Below the pieces are notes generated by a model. That model made no database searches and had not been told where the DNA came from. It saw only the letters and a list, made by a program, of their open reading frames with translations. The position numbers and the translations under genes are program-made. 26,298 nucleotides of DNA from Blepharisma japonicum (lineage: Eukaryota > Ciliophora > Heterotrichea > Heterotrichida > Blepharismidae). The stretch spans positions 1-26,298 of the forward strand of contig CATKHK010000183.1 of assembly GCA_949751835.1 (NCBI GenBank). Reading direction: 5' to 3'. Shown here one piece after another: positions 18,965 to 26,298 of the stretch (positions are counted from its first letter, which is position 1; each line of letters opens with the position of its first letter).

Positions 18965-19757
18965 TAAAATTCAGCTTTTTAAAATCATACCTTTCAGCCT
19001 GATTGTTGTTTCCTCCTATTAAATAGATGAAATTATAATAAAAAATAGGACTAGAATAATAATTTGCTTTTGAATTTTGCATCTGTTTATAATTTTTATT
19101 TTTGTAAATAGTAAACACCATTAATTTCTAAATAATTTCAACATCCTCAACAAATTCAAAAACAAAAATTCAATTAAAACGTTACTTAAACCAAGAAAAG
19201 AAATTAGCCAATCAATTATCAATAAGCTAATAATGCTTAAAAAGGATATCAAAATTTTAAGATTGAAGCAATTACTAATGCAAATGAAATTATCAAGAAT
19301 TTCAAAGCTGAATTTGGGAAATATATCAATCAAATAAATAAGGCAGAAACAAAGTGCAACAAAATGATTGAAGTCTATAATGGAGAAGAGGTTCTTGATA
19401 CTGCTACGAAACCGGCATGGAAAATGTTTTAAAATTAAATGCTTCAGATATTCAACATTAGAGAATTTGATGAAATATAAGCAAATGTAGCTACAAAGAA
19501 ACAAATGAAGTTATCAAAAATATCTATAAAAACCTTTTGTGGCTTCTTTTGTAACAACTTTAGAAAATGGAATTGAATCAAACGAACAATTTGCAAAAAT
19601 TGGAAAGCAAAAATTAGGGATTTTTCCAAGATTTGATGTTTTTTAGATATTGGTTTTTCTGCATGTTCTAGCCCATATCTCTGCGGAATAGAATTAGTCC
19701 CTCAGATCTGCATATTCCATTCAACTAGCCAAGTTTGAAGCATCTACCATCAAGCAT
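18965..19757 (-). pseudogene. Zinc-finger/coiled-coil/kelch protein, decayed copy 4 with inverted middle
   Basis: The outer parts read on the minus strand. 18965-19118 resembles the kelch segment of copy 3 (14605-14735), and 19655-19757 is the finger start (ATG at 19757, then 'GRCFKLG' and 'GICRSEGLILF'). The middle, about 19135-19645, reads on the plus strand: 'KEISQSIINKLIMLKKDIKI', then 'NANEIIKNFKAEFGKYINQI' and 'MIEVYNGEEVLDTA', ending 'TLENGIESNEQF', matching residues about 50-190 of copies 1 and 2. So the coiled-coil part is flipped in place. Stops and shifts show it is dead. Confidence 0.7.
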
Positions 19758-20428
19758 ATTTATAGATACATAATTGCTTATTTGTTTTAAAGACTAAAAT
19801 TAAATTTCTCTTTATTACTTAATATATAAATAATTTTCTATTTCTATTAGATTTTATATTTGGAAAGAGCTCATTTAACTTAGCTTAATTATAATTATTA
19901 TTTATCCCTTAGAAATTTCTCAATCATCCTTTACTCTCCTTATATCCCTTACTTTCATTTGACATTTTCCATCACTAGTTTAAGCTACTTAAAATTGAAC
20001 TAGAGTCTGACACTTTAAACACTTAATTTAATGTGCTTTAATGTCTTACCGTTTTACGGAGTATCAAGTTTATAAATTTGTTTTAGACCAAAATTGTTTA
20101 ATAAATAAAAATTACTAAATATTGATAAAATAGTGCTATATAATGAATTAGCTTCATCTGAATTATGTAACTAAGCCATAAATTTAGATTTAAGATTGAT
20201 TAAGAATCAAAATAGGAAAATAAAATGTAGAATTTCAATACAATTAAATATTAAATGAGTAATGATCCTTTTAAAAATAGGAGAAAATATTTGCAGTGTT
20301 AATTTTTCAAATTTTTGTTACCTGCTAGAGTTTAGTGCTAATAAAAATAGCAAAACTAAAAAGATTAATTTTAAATTTATAATTCACTGAATAATTTATA
20401 CAAATAATCCATCATTTTAATAATCAAT
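19758..20428. other. Intergenic region upstream of the WD40 gene
   Basis: No gene is seen. It holds the second copy of repeat R (19999-20086) and is otherwise AT-rich. The last 300 or so bases are presumably the promoter region of the gene at 20429, but no element can be named. Confidence 0.4.
19999..20086 (+). repeat. Dispersed short repeat R, copy 2
   Basis: It matches 9790-9871 in the same orientation. The variable gap here contains 'ccgttttacgg', a small hairpin that copy 1 lacks. Confidence 0.6.
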
Positions 20429-22921
20429 ATGCACACTAGTAAAAACATCGAGCATCTCGGTTGTGACTTTGAAGCAAAAGGAAATAAAATGAGAGTTTAC
20501 AACAGGTTTAACAAAAACAGAAATCTAATAAAAGCCAAAATTAATTCTTTTATCGATCAAGTCAGAAAAATACAGGTTAACATTAAGTATCATAAAAGAG
20601 ATATGACACTTAAGCAAATTATAGAAATTAATAAAGCATTTAAGAGAAATTTAGACAATGTGTTTGAAGAATCAACAGCATTTAACTCTTTATACCAAAT
20701 TAAAGAAAAAGAAAAAATAAGCTTGATAAAATGGTTTTGCCTGAATGAACGAGTATGTTTGAGCAAAGCACAAGTTAATTTAATTTTGGCTAAAAAAATT
20801 ATCCAATCCTTGGCAAGCACAAATTCTTTCGATTCCATAAAAGAGAGTTATTTGAATAAAATTGTTCTAAATGATTATAGAAAAATAAGAAGTTATATCG
20901 AAAAAATTCTTACAGAAGAAATAAAAGAAACTCTTTATAATATCGTTTTAGAATCAAAAATATCAGACTCAATCAGCATTGCAGCAAGTAACTCAATTAC
21001 GCTTCTCAATAAATCTGGATTCTCATTTATAAATAAAGATTTAAGCAATATAAAAATTCCTAATGCAGATTTATCATGGGGTTTATTTATCAATACAAAT
21101 TTTGAATCAAGTTTTCTTGATGGGGTTAATTTCTCAAGAGCTCATATCTATAACTCCGATTTTAGAAATTGTAGCATGCTTAATGTTAACTTTGGGAAAA
21201 TAGATTTAGATTTTGGAAAAATAACTCGAATTATTAAATTTTCTCCTTGTGGGAGATTTCTTGCAATTGCTACAAAATCAAAAATATTTCTTTATGATGC
21301 AAAAACTTATGAGAAAATTACTCAATTAATAAAGAGTGATACAAATATAAACTTCTTATTGTTTTCTGATGATGGAAAATATTTAGTTTCAAGTGATTAT
21401 GATAAAAGAATATTGTGAGATACTTCTACTAAGCTTCAAATTGACAAATTTTCGAATACTGGCACTTTTTGCTGTTTTTCACCTTGCAATAACTATCTTT
21501 GCTTAATTTGAAAATCTACTGGTACAAAAACAATTGTGAAAATTTATAGCATAAAAACCAAAAAAATAATAAATGAAATTAGATGATTGGATCCAAATTT
21601 GCAATTTGCGAGCTTTACACCTTCAGGAGAAAATTTGATAATTTGAAATGATAACAATTTGAGTATATGAAATTTGTCTAGAAGAACGGAAATAATTCAT
21701 CTCGATGGATTACATGATCGCAAAGTGGGTATATCTTTTAATCGTAAATATATAGCTATTCCTACAGGAAAAAAAGATTTAGCTCTTTACAATTTTGAAA
21801 AGTTAGAACCGCTAGTTATTTTTGCAAATAATTCTTATTTAAAGTTTTCTCATTGTGGGAGATATATTGCTACAGAGACTGATTGAATAGTAAAAATTTT
21901 TAATTTGTCTAAAGGGAAAGAGTATTCTCCACTTTTTAGAAAAGATATCCTTGATTTTCATCCAAAAGAGAAATACTTACTTGCCAAAAGTTCTTTTTCA
22001 AGCCCCCAAAATTGAAAGATTAAATTTAATGAAGAAGTTAATAAGAAATCGTTTTGAAGAGAAAAAATAAGAAAGATTTTGTTTTCAAATGATAGCCAAT
22101 TGTTTGTTGTTTTAAGCTGAACAAGATGGATATCAATATTTCTAACCGAAAATCAAAAAATTTTAAAAAGATTTATGGCTTGCTGCTCAAATTGCAAATA
22201 CTCGATAACAATATATGATACTGTTTTAGCCTCTACAAGCTGCCAAAGTATGATTAAATTTTGAAATATTTATGATGGATCTCTATTTAAGGTAATCAAA
22301 ACAAAAATAATACCTATAAGGATTGAATTTTCTTCTGATGGTAAAAAAATGCTCTCATTAGGAGATTTGAGTTGTGTGGAAATATGAGATATTGATAGCA
22401 CTAAAATAATTTCGGTTTTAAAACCTAGATTGAAAGGTAGCACTAATTGGTGTTGATCCAAATTCGGAAATTTTGTCATTTCTTTAGATAATAAATATAT
22501 TAGAACTTGAGATGTAAAAAGTCAGAAACAATTAGCTAAATCTAAAATAGGTGATAGCTACTATTTTATAAGACAGTCACCATGTGGAAAATTTTTATTT
22601 TGTTGTCAATGTGAATCTAAAATAAATATTTGATATTTAGGAGATATTAAAAGAATTACGAAAGTTAAAGAAATTTTACATGATTACCTTCTGTTTTCAA
22701 TAGTGTGGTCGCCTGACAGTAAGAGTATTATTGCTGGAAGTAACAATGGAAAAATAATAGAATGAGACTATGATACAGGAAAAGCGATCAAAACAATGAC
22801 TGTTCATGAGCATAGAGAAATTATAGAAAATATTAAAATCTCAAAAATGGGGCATTTTTTTACTATTGGCAGATACGACGAAAATATTGAAATATGAAAA
22901 TTTGATAATAATATTAGATAG
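20429..22921 (+). CDS. Pentapeptide-repeat/WD40 protein, NLR-like without an NTPase domain (830 aa)
   Basis: One frame of 831 codons, ATG to UAG, contains about sixteen UGAs; nearly all fall at WD40 Trp positions ('ILWDTS', 'VEIWDID', 'IIEWDYDTGK'), so UGA is Trp. Residues 1-180 are helical and charged. About 185-200 is 'AASNSITLLNKSGFSF', then pentapeptide-like repeats at about 204-255 ('DLSNIKIPNADLS', 'FLDGVNFSRAHIYNSDF'), then roughly fourteen WD40 blades from about 265 to the end, enough for two seven-bladed propellers. The 'AASNxxTLLN..DLSNIxIPxADLS' passage followed by WD40 is typical of NACHT-WD40 proteins in protists and fungi. Here no P-loop precedes it, so this is a shortened relative, likely a protein-binding scaffold or sensor. 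Broken relatives lie at 6370-8920. Confidence 0.85.
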
Positions 22922-23029
22922 GCATATAAATAGTTTTCATTAATTCGTTATATTATGTGTGGACGGGTATCAAAAAGTAAATTTCAGTATGTCAGAATTT
23001 ATTTAATTTAATCTCCTAAGTGATTTAAA
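22922..23029. other. Short intergenic stretch
   Basis: Separates the WD40 gene from the kelch remnant. Nothing recognisable. Confidence 0.3.
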
Positions 23030-23450
23030 ATAGCTTCAACTTCGAAAATTATTACTCATTGCTCTATGGAAATTTTAAAAGTACTATAGTTATTAGAGCT
23101 AGCCATGTATCAGTATATTTAAATATGATCTAAATATTGAAAGTCATTCAGATTTTTACTTAGAAGATCTTGCTTTATAAACATATAAAAGAATTTTTTC
23201 AGTAGAGTCAAGATTGTATATTTTTGAGAATTCTATTTTCATTTATGAGAGTGAAATAGATAATGATTATGTATGAAAAAAGATTGGAAAATTTAATTAT
23301 CAATTTTCTATGTTTTCATTCAAAAAATTTAATAATGGATCAATTTTATAAGCCTGGCTTATAAGGCAAAGCTAGGATTTTATCAATTTGATTTGAAGCA
23401 CAAATGTTTTAAAAAATTGAAAGATATTAAAGGTAGTAGAAAAATAAATC
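23030..23450 (+). pseudogene. Kelch-protein C-terminal remnant
   Basis: Plus-strand pieces correspond in order to the end of the kelch region at 2760-3120. 'RLYIFENSIFIYESEIDNDY' followed by 'WKKIGKF' (first W is UGA) matches 'RLYLIECYGLIYESEIGNEM' followed by 'NWRQIAK'. Later 'FINLI' and 'KCF.KLK' correspond to the 'YYKFDLN' end. Stops and frameshifts separate the pieces. It shows the kelch family once sat next to the catalase gene, close to module B. Confidence 0.65.
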
Positions 23451-23542
23451 ATATGAGATTAATTGATATAATAATATTGAATGATATTTTAAATTTAGAC
23501 TGTCTATGAAAAATTTCATAATTTAATTTTGCATAATTAAAA

Positions 23543-24193
23543 ATGCCCAAAAAACCTATAATCTTAACAGCAGGATGGGGTCACCCAGTAGATGATAATC
23601 AAAATTCAGAAGCAGCTGGAAGAAGAGGGCCAATTTTATTAGAAGATTCACATTTAATTGATAAATTGGCTAGATTTGGAAGAGAAAGAATCTCTGAATG
23701 TCCAGTCCATGCAAGAGGGGCTGGAGCTTATGGATTTTTTGAGATCACTAATGATGTAACTAAATACTGTAAAGCAAAATTTCTCGAAAAATTAGGGAAA
23801 AAGACCCCAATTTTCGCAAGATTTCCAACTAGCAGTGAAGAGCGGGGATCTGCAAAAACTGAAAGAGATTTAAGGGAATTTTCAATTAAATTTTATACAG
23901 AAGAAGGAAACTGGGATTTTGTTGGAAATAGTTTTCCTATGTTTGGTATAAGAAAGCAGCACATACACAAAAAAGACCCGTCACAAATTAAAAACTACGA
24001 CATGTTTTGAGATTTCTTAAGTTTAGTTCATGAATCAGCTCACCACCTGACCTATTTTTTTGGACCTAGAGATTATAGAGCTTTAGCCAGATTTATTGTA
24101 AGACTTCTAATATTAAGTTGAATATTCAGTTGCTTTTTGTTTCAAGCATGGAAAGTGAAGTTTTTCTGCAACCTGTTGCAGCATATAAGATAA
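23543..24193 (+). pseudogene. Catalase, 3'-truncated and fused to repeat module B
   Basis: The first 175 or so residues are a clear haem catalase, which breaks hydrogen peroxide into water and oxygen. Catalytic His56 lies in '[11 protein letters not shown]', Asn129 in 'WDFVGN', 73 residues apart as in the family. '[20 protein letters not shown]' and 'YDMFWDFLSLVHES' follow, with Trp156 encoded by UGA (24008). Catalases have about 480-530 residues. Here homology stops after 'HHLTYFF', and the frame runs into module-B sequence to a UAA at 24191 (216 aa). The proximal haem-ligand Tyr region and the wrapping and C-terminal domains are missing, so a working catalase is not expected. The N-terminus looks unspoiled, so truncation is recent, or the junction is a chimeric assembly join. 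Confidence 0.8.
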
Positions 24194-24388
24194 CTAATTT
24201 CTGAAAAAATATTAACACCCCTAGCTTTGTAGCTGTTGTGATGCATAATATAAAAAGCTTTAAGAAATTATTTACATAATTTATATTACTGCTTTCAGCA
24301 ATAAAAATTGCTTTTAAGTATGAATTATGTTATATAATATATTAATAATAATTTTAAATTATTTGAAAGAAGAAAAGGATGAAATTAA
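24194..24388. other. Non-coding tail of module B
   Basis: AT-rich 3' flank of the minus-strand gene, matching 270-546 of A minus the 88-bp tract. No gene. Confidence 0.5.
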
Positions 24389-25189
24389 TTAAGCAAATTC
24401 CCAATCCTCGTGAGAGTAAACATACTCTGGAGACCCAATAATTTTCCATTCTCCATATTCAATAAATTCAAATTTCTCATTATTTGGAGAAGTAAAAGTG
24501 AAAGTTTTTACATCCCTTTGGAAGAGATCATATACTCTATAATTATTGTAATGGCTCTTGGTTTTTCGTCTTAAATGATGAAAATGATGTGATAGGTATG
24601 CCCATGACCTAGAATATCCCGGTCTTACACGCCTCTCTTCTGCAGTACTTAAAATTATAGAGATACCTGAATTTGCCATAATTCTTGTTTTAAGTTCTGA
24701 AAAAATATTTCTAATTTTCTCAAAATTCTCAGCTGAGAAAGATAGAATGTTTATTTGGCGTATTGAATTTATCCAGCTCAAGCACATCTGATCGCTTAAG
24801 TCATCAGATGGCATTCCATATTTATTAAAAAATACCTGCTTGGATTCTATAAAGCTGCTGTAATCCTTAGGAGAGCTTATGAGGATATCCAAGTCTTTGA
24901 TAAAGTCATACATTTGCTTACCAATTTCATTGACACTTAAACTTTGGCTTTTAATTTCTATTGCTTTAGCCTCAATTAAGGCTACAATTCTTTGACTTAT
25001 ATAATTAGAGATTTCTTTCTGGATTAGTTCCTCAAGGTCTGAGGGCCCTCCTCTAGTTCCAGATTTTGCTGAAGTAAGCAATCTTTCTAGCTCAATTGAT
25101 CCGAGTTGGGTTAAAATTGCGTTTCTATAAATATCAAGTGATACCGTGGGCTCCTGGGCAATTTGCTCTTTAGGAGAATTATCGCTCAT
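24389..25189 (-). CDS. Unknown-family protein, paralogue B (266 aa)
   Basis: This is an open frame of 266 codons ending in UAA, with no UGA needed. It is almost identical to paralogue A (547-1335) through residue 190 or so and again from 'RDVKTFTFTSPNNEKFEF' to 'GSPEYVY'. The segment between differs sharply ('SHHFHHLRRKTKSHYNNY' here against 'STKHHVFYNTHSSHYNYY' in A), and the last residues differ ('SHEDWEFA'). Retention of an open frame while the neighbouring plus-strand genes are broken in both copies suggests selection on this family. Its function is unknown; the histidine-rich loop might bind metal or a variable partner. Confidence 0.85.
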   Translation of the reverse strand: MSDNSPKEQIAQEPTVSLDIYRNAILTQLGSIELERLLTSAKSGTRGGPSDLEELIQKEISNYISQRIVALIEAKAIEIKSQSLSVNEIGKQMYDFIKDLDILISSPKDYSSFIESKQVFFNKYGMPSDDLSDQMCLSWINSIRQINILSFSAENFEKIRNIFSELKTRIMANSGISIILSTAEERRVRPGYSRSWAYLSHHFHHLRRKTKSHYNNYRVYDLFQRDVKTFTFTSPNNEKFEFIEYGEWKIIGSPEYVYSHEDWEFA

Positions 25190-25636
25190 TTATTATTATT
25201 AAACTCCTGCATCACATTAAAATATCTGCACCATTTACATTTCTACAAATTTGAAGTGCTTGATAAATGAAAATGACAAAAAAATTAAGAATTGAATTGT
25301 CTCGAAGAATTTTTATAAGGATTATCTTAAGTAAATATTCCAAAGAATGAAAGTTTTATACTTAATTAAGATCCAGGTTAACTTCTATATCAGAAAACAA
25401 TACAATTAATCAAATTGAATATAAAGAATCTGTTTAAACCTTGATTTCAAGTGTTTAATATTTATATAATCTAACAAAGTTAATCTAATTATCTCAAGCA
25501 GAACTAATAAATTTGTTCTCATCAATGAAGTTTCGAACCTCTTACTTGCTTTGAGGAGCTATTCAATTTTTAATGCAGCAGTGAATGAAATTTTTACGAA
25601 TCTCTATTATTAAAATTTAATTTAGTCTCGAGAAAA
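25190..25636. other. Divergent intergenic region, module B
   Basis: No gene is seen. It is nearly identical to 1336-1782 and separates the paralogue B start from the kinase-like pseudogene start. It is likely a former bidirectional promoter region. Confidence 0.5.
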
Positions 25637-26131
25637 ATGAGTAGTGTGCTTAATAAAATGATAAAAAAGCCAGAAGTGCTGCCAGCTCAAGCAGAATACT
25701 CATCAACCCAAAGTCAAACCCTGAAGAAAGAAGAGCTAAAGGCCGAAGTTTCCAATTTCGTATGAGCAGACGAAGGCTCTATCAAAGATCGCTATCGAAT
25801 GAAAGAGCAAATAGGAAAAGGTGAACTTTATGAAGAAAAATGCGAAATATAACTAGAGAAGAAGAATATGCAAAATGCTTCTGAAATGCATAATAAAACT
25901 AGTGATCCAGTAATTATAGAGTCAGAAAACGTTAAGGATTCGATTTCTTTAATAATAAATCAGAAAAAACTTGAAAACGTAAAAGAGCCAAAAATATTAA
26001 AAAACACAGAAAGCAAGACTTCTCAAATAAGTGCTACTACTAATATAGACTCCTTAAGAAATAAAATAGCTGAGATCTTAATCAGACTAAACAACCGAGA
26101 ATTAGAGATTGATTTCAGAGCGATTTTCTAA
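25637..26131 (+). pseudogene. Kinase-like gene start, copy B, truncated before the kelch part
   Basis: The ATG at 25637 aligns with the ATG at 1783. The frame is open for 71 codons to a UAA (25850-25852), where copy A has UAC, and then continues in the same frame to a UAA at 26129-26131. It keeps CAA (Gln) where A has its own UAA, giving 'EEQ/KEQ-IGKGEL' continuity. It ends 'NNRELEIDFRAIF' just where A goes on towards the kelch region. So each copy has a different nonsense codon and B also lacks the 3' part. The reopened segment has an ATG at 25868 and could in principle yield an 87-aa peptide, but nothing supports that. Confidence 0.7.
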
Positions 26132-26171
26132 GTAAAATTCTTTGGTTCTTTGCCTGGAAAATCAACAAATA
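26132..26171. other. Unique 40-base junction between module B and the terminal repeat
   Basis: This sequence is absent from copy A at the equivalent place. It contains 'ctttggttctttgcctgg' and leads into the right terminal repeat. Confidence 0.4.
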
Positions 26172-26298
26172 AATTTTTGAATATTGATTGTAATTTAGAA
26201 GTCTTTGAGTTTACAATTTGATAAATCTTTCTTGGGATTATAGAGATTTACCAGATTTATTGTAGGACCTCAAATATTAAGTTGAATATTCAGTTGCT
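26172..26298. repeat. Terminal direct repeat, right copy
   Basis: Identical over all 127 bases to 1-127. See the left copy. If the ends are the same locus, the non-redundant length is 26171 bp. Confidence 0.95.

Larger units (their letters stand above)
24071..26129. repeat. Repeat module, copy B
   Basis: This is a direct copy of module A. It begins inside the catalase frame near 'gattatagag' and ends at the UAA of the plus-strand frame, where A continues into kelch repeats but B turns to a 40-base unique stretch and then the terminal repeat. It is shorter than A in the tail because it lacks A's extra tracts. Confidence 0.85.

Noticed and set aside
20590-20838. Minus-strand ORFs inside the 830-aa WD40 gene (20590-20838, 22270-22479)
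   Set aside because: They are antisense to a clearly homologous coding frame and have no recognisable content.
1-26298. CRISPR arrays, tRNA and rRNA genes, prokaryotic operons or ribosome binding sites
   Set aside because: No short regularly spaced repeats, no cloverleaf or rRNA signatures noticed by eye, and the genetic code, mini-introns and protein families are ciliate.

Overview
The window is nuclear DNA of a ciliate that reads UGA as tryptophan. UAA and UAG still act as stops. UGA falls exactly at the conserved Trp of WD40 blades, kelch repeats and the catalase 'DMxWDF' motif. One small gene becomes continuous only if two tiny GT..AG introns (17 and 16 nt) are removed. Tiny introns plus UGA=Trp, in AT-rich DNA, point to a heterotrich close to Blepharisma; Stentor has tiny introns but the standard code. 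The species is an inference. No telomeric array, rRNA, tRNA or CRISPR array was seen.

Layout. (1) 1-5100 and 24071-26298 hold three direct copies of one module: a minus-strand gene of unknown family (about 262-280 aa), then a roughly 450-bp divergent intergenic region. In copies A and B this region leads to a broken plus-strand gene with a kinase-like start, followed in A by kelch repeats. Bases 1-127 and 26172-26298 are identical, so the window closes on itself and the copies become consecutive in the order B-A-C. (2) 5100-6370 is mostly unassigned. (3) 6370-8920 is a cluster of broken WD40 paralogues, one of them inverted. (4) 9060-11928 is a mobile-element graveyard: two opposed remnants resembling the C-terminus of a LINE (non-LTR retrotransposon) ORF2, and an element of about 970 bp with 88-bp terminal inverted repeats. 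(5) 12199-19757 holds a family of zinc-finger/coiled-coil/kelch proteins (two intact genes, one decayed copy, one internally inverted copy), an intron-bearing small membrane protein gene, and a broken RpiB-type sugar isomerase gene. (6) 20429-22921 is an intact 830-aa pentapeptide/WD40 protein with about 14 blades. It is followed by a kelch remnant and a catalase gene cut off where repeat module B begins.

No pathway or operon is evident. The intact genes are lineage-expanded, probably protein-binding families (WD40, kelch, zinc finger) plus one unknown family with a locally hypervariable loop. The high density of duplicates, inversions, transposon remnants and dead genes suggests either a germline-limited/repetitive region or a decaying subtelomere-like somatic region; the sequence alone does not decide.
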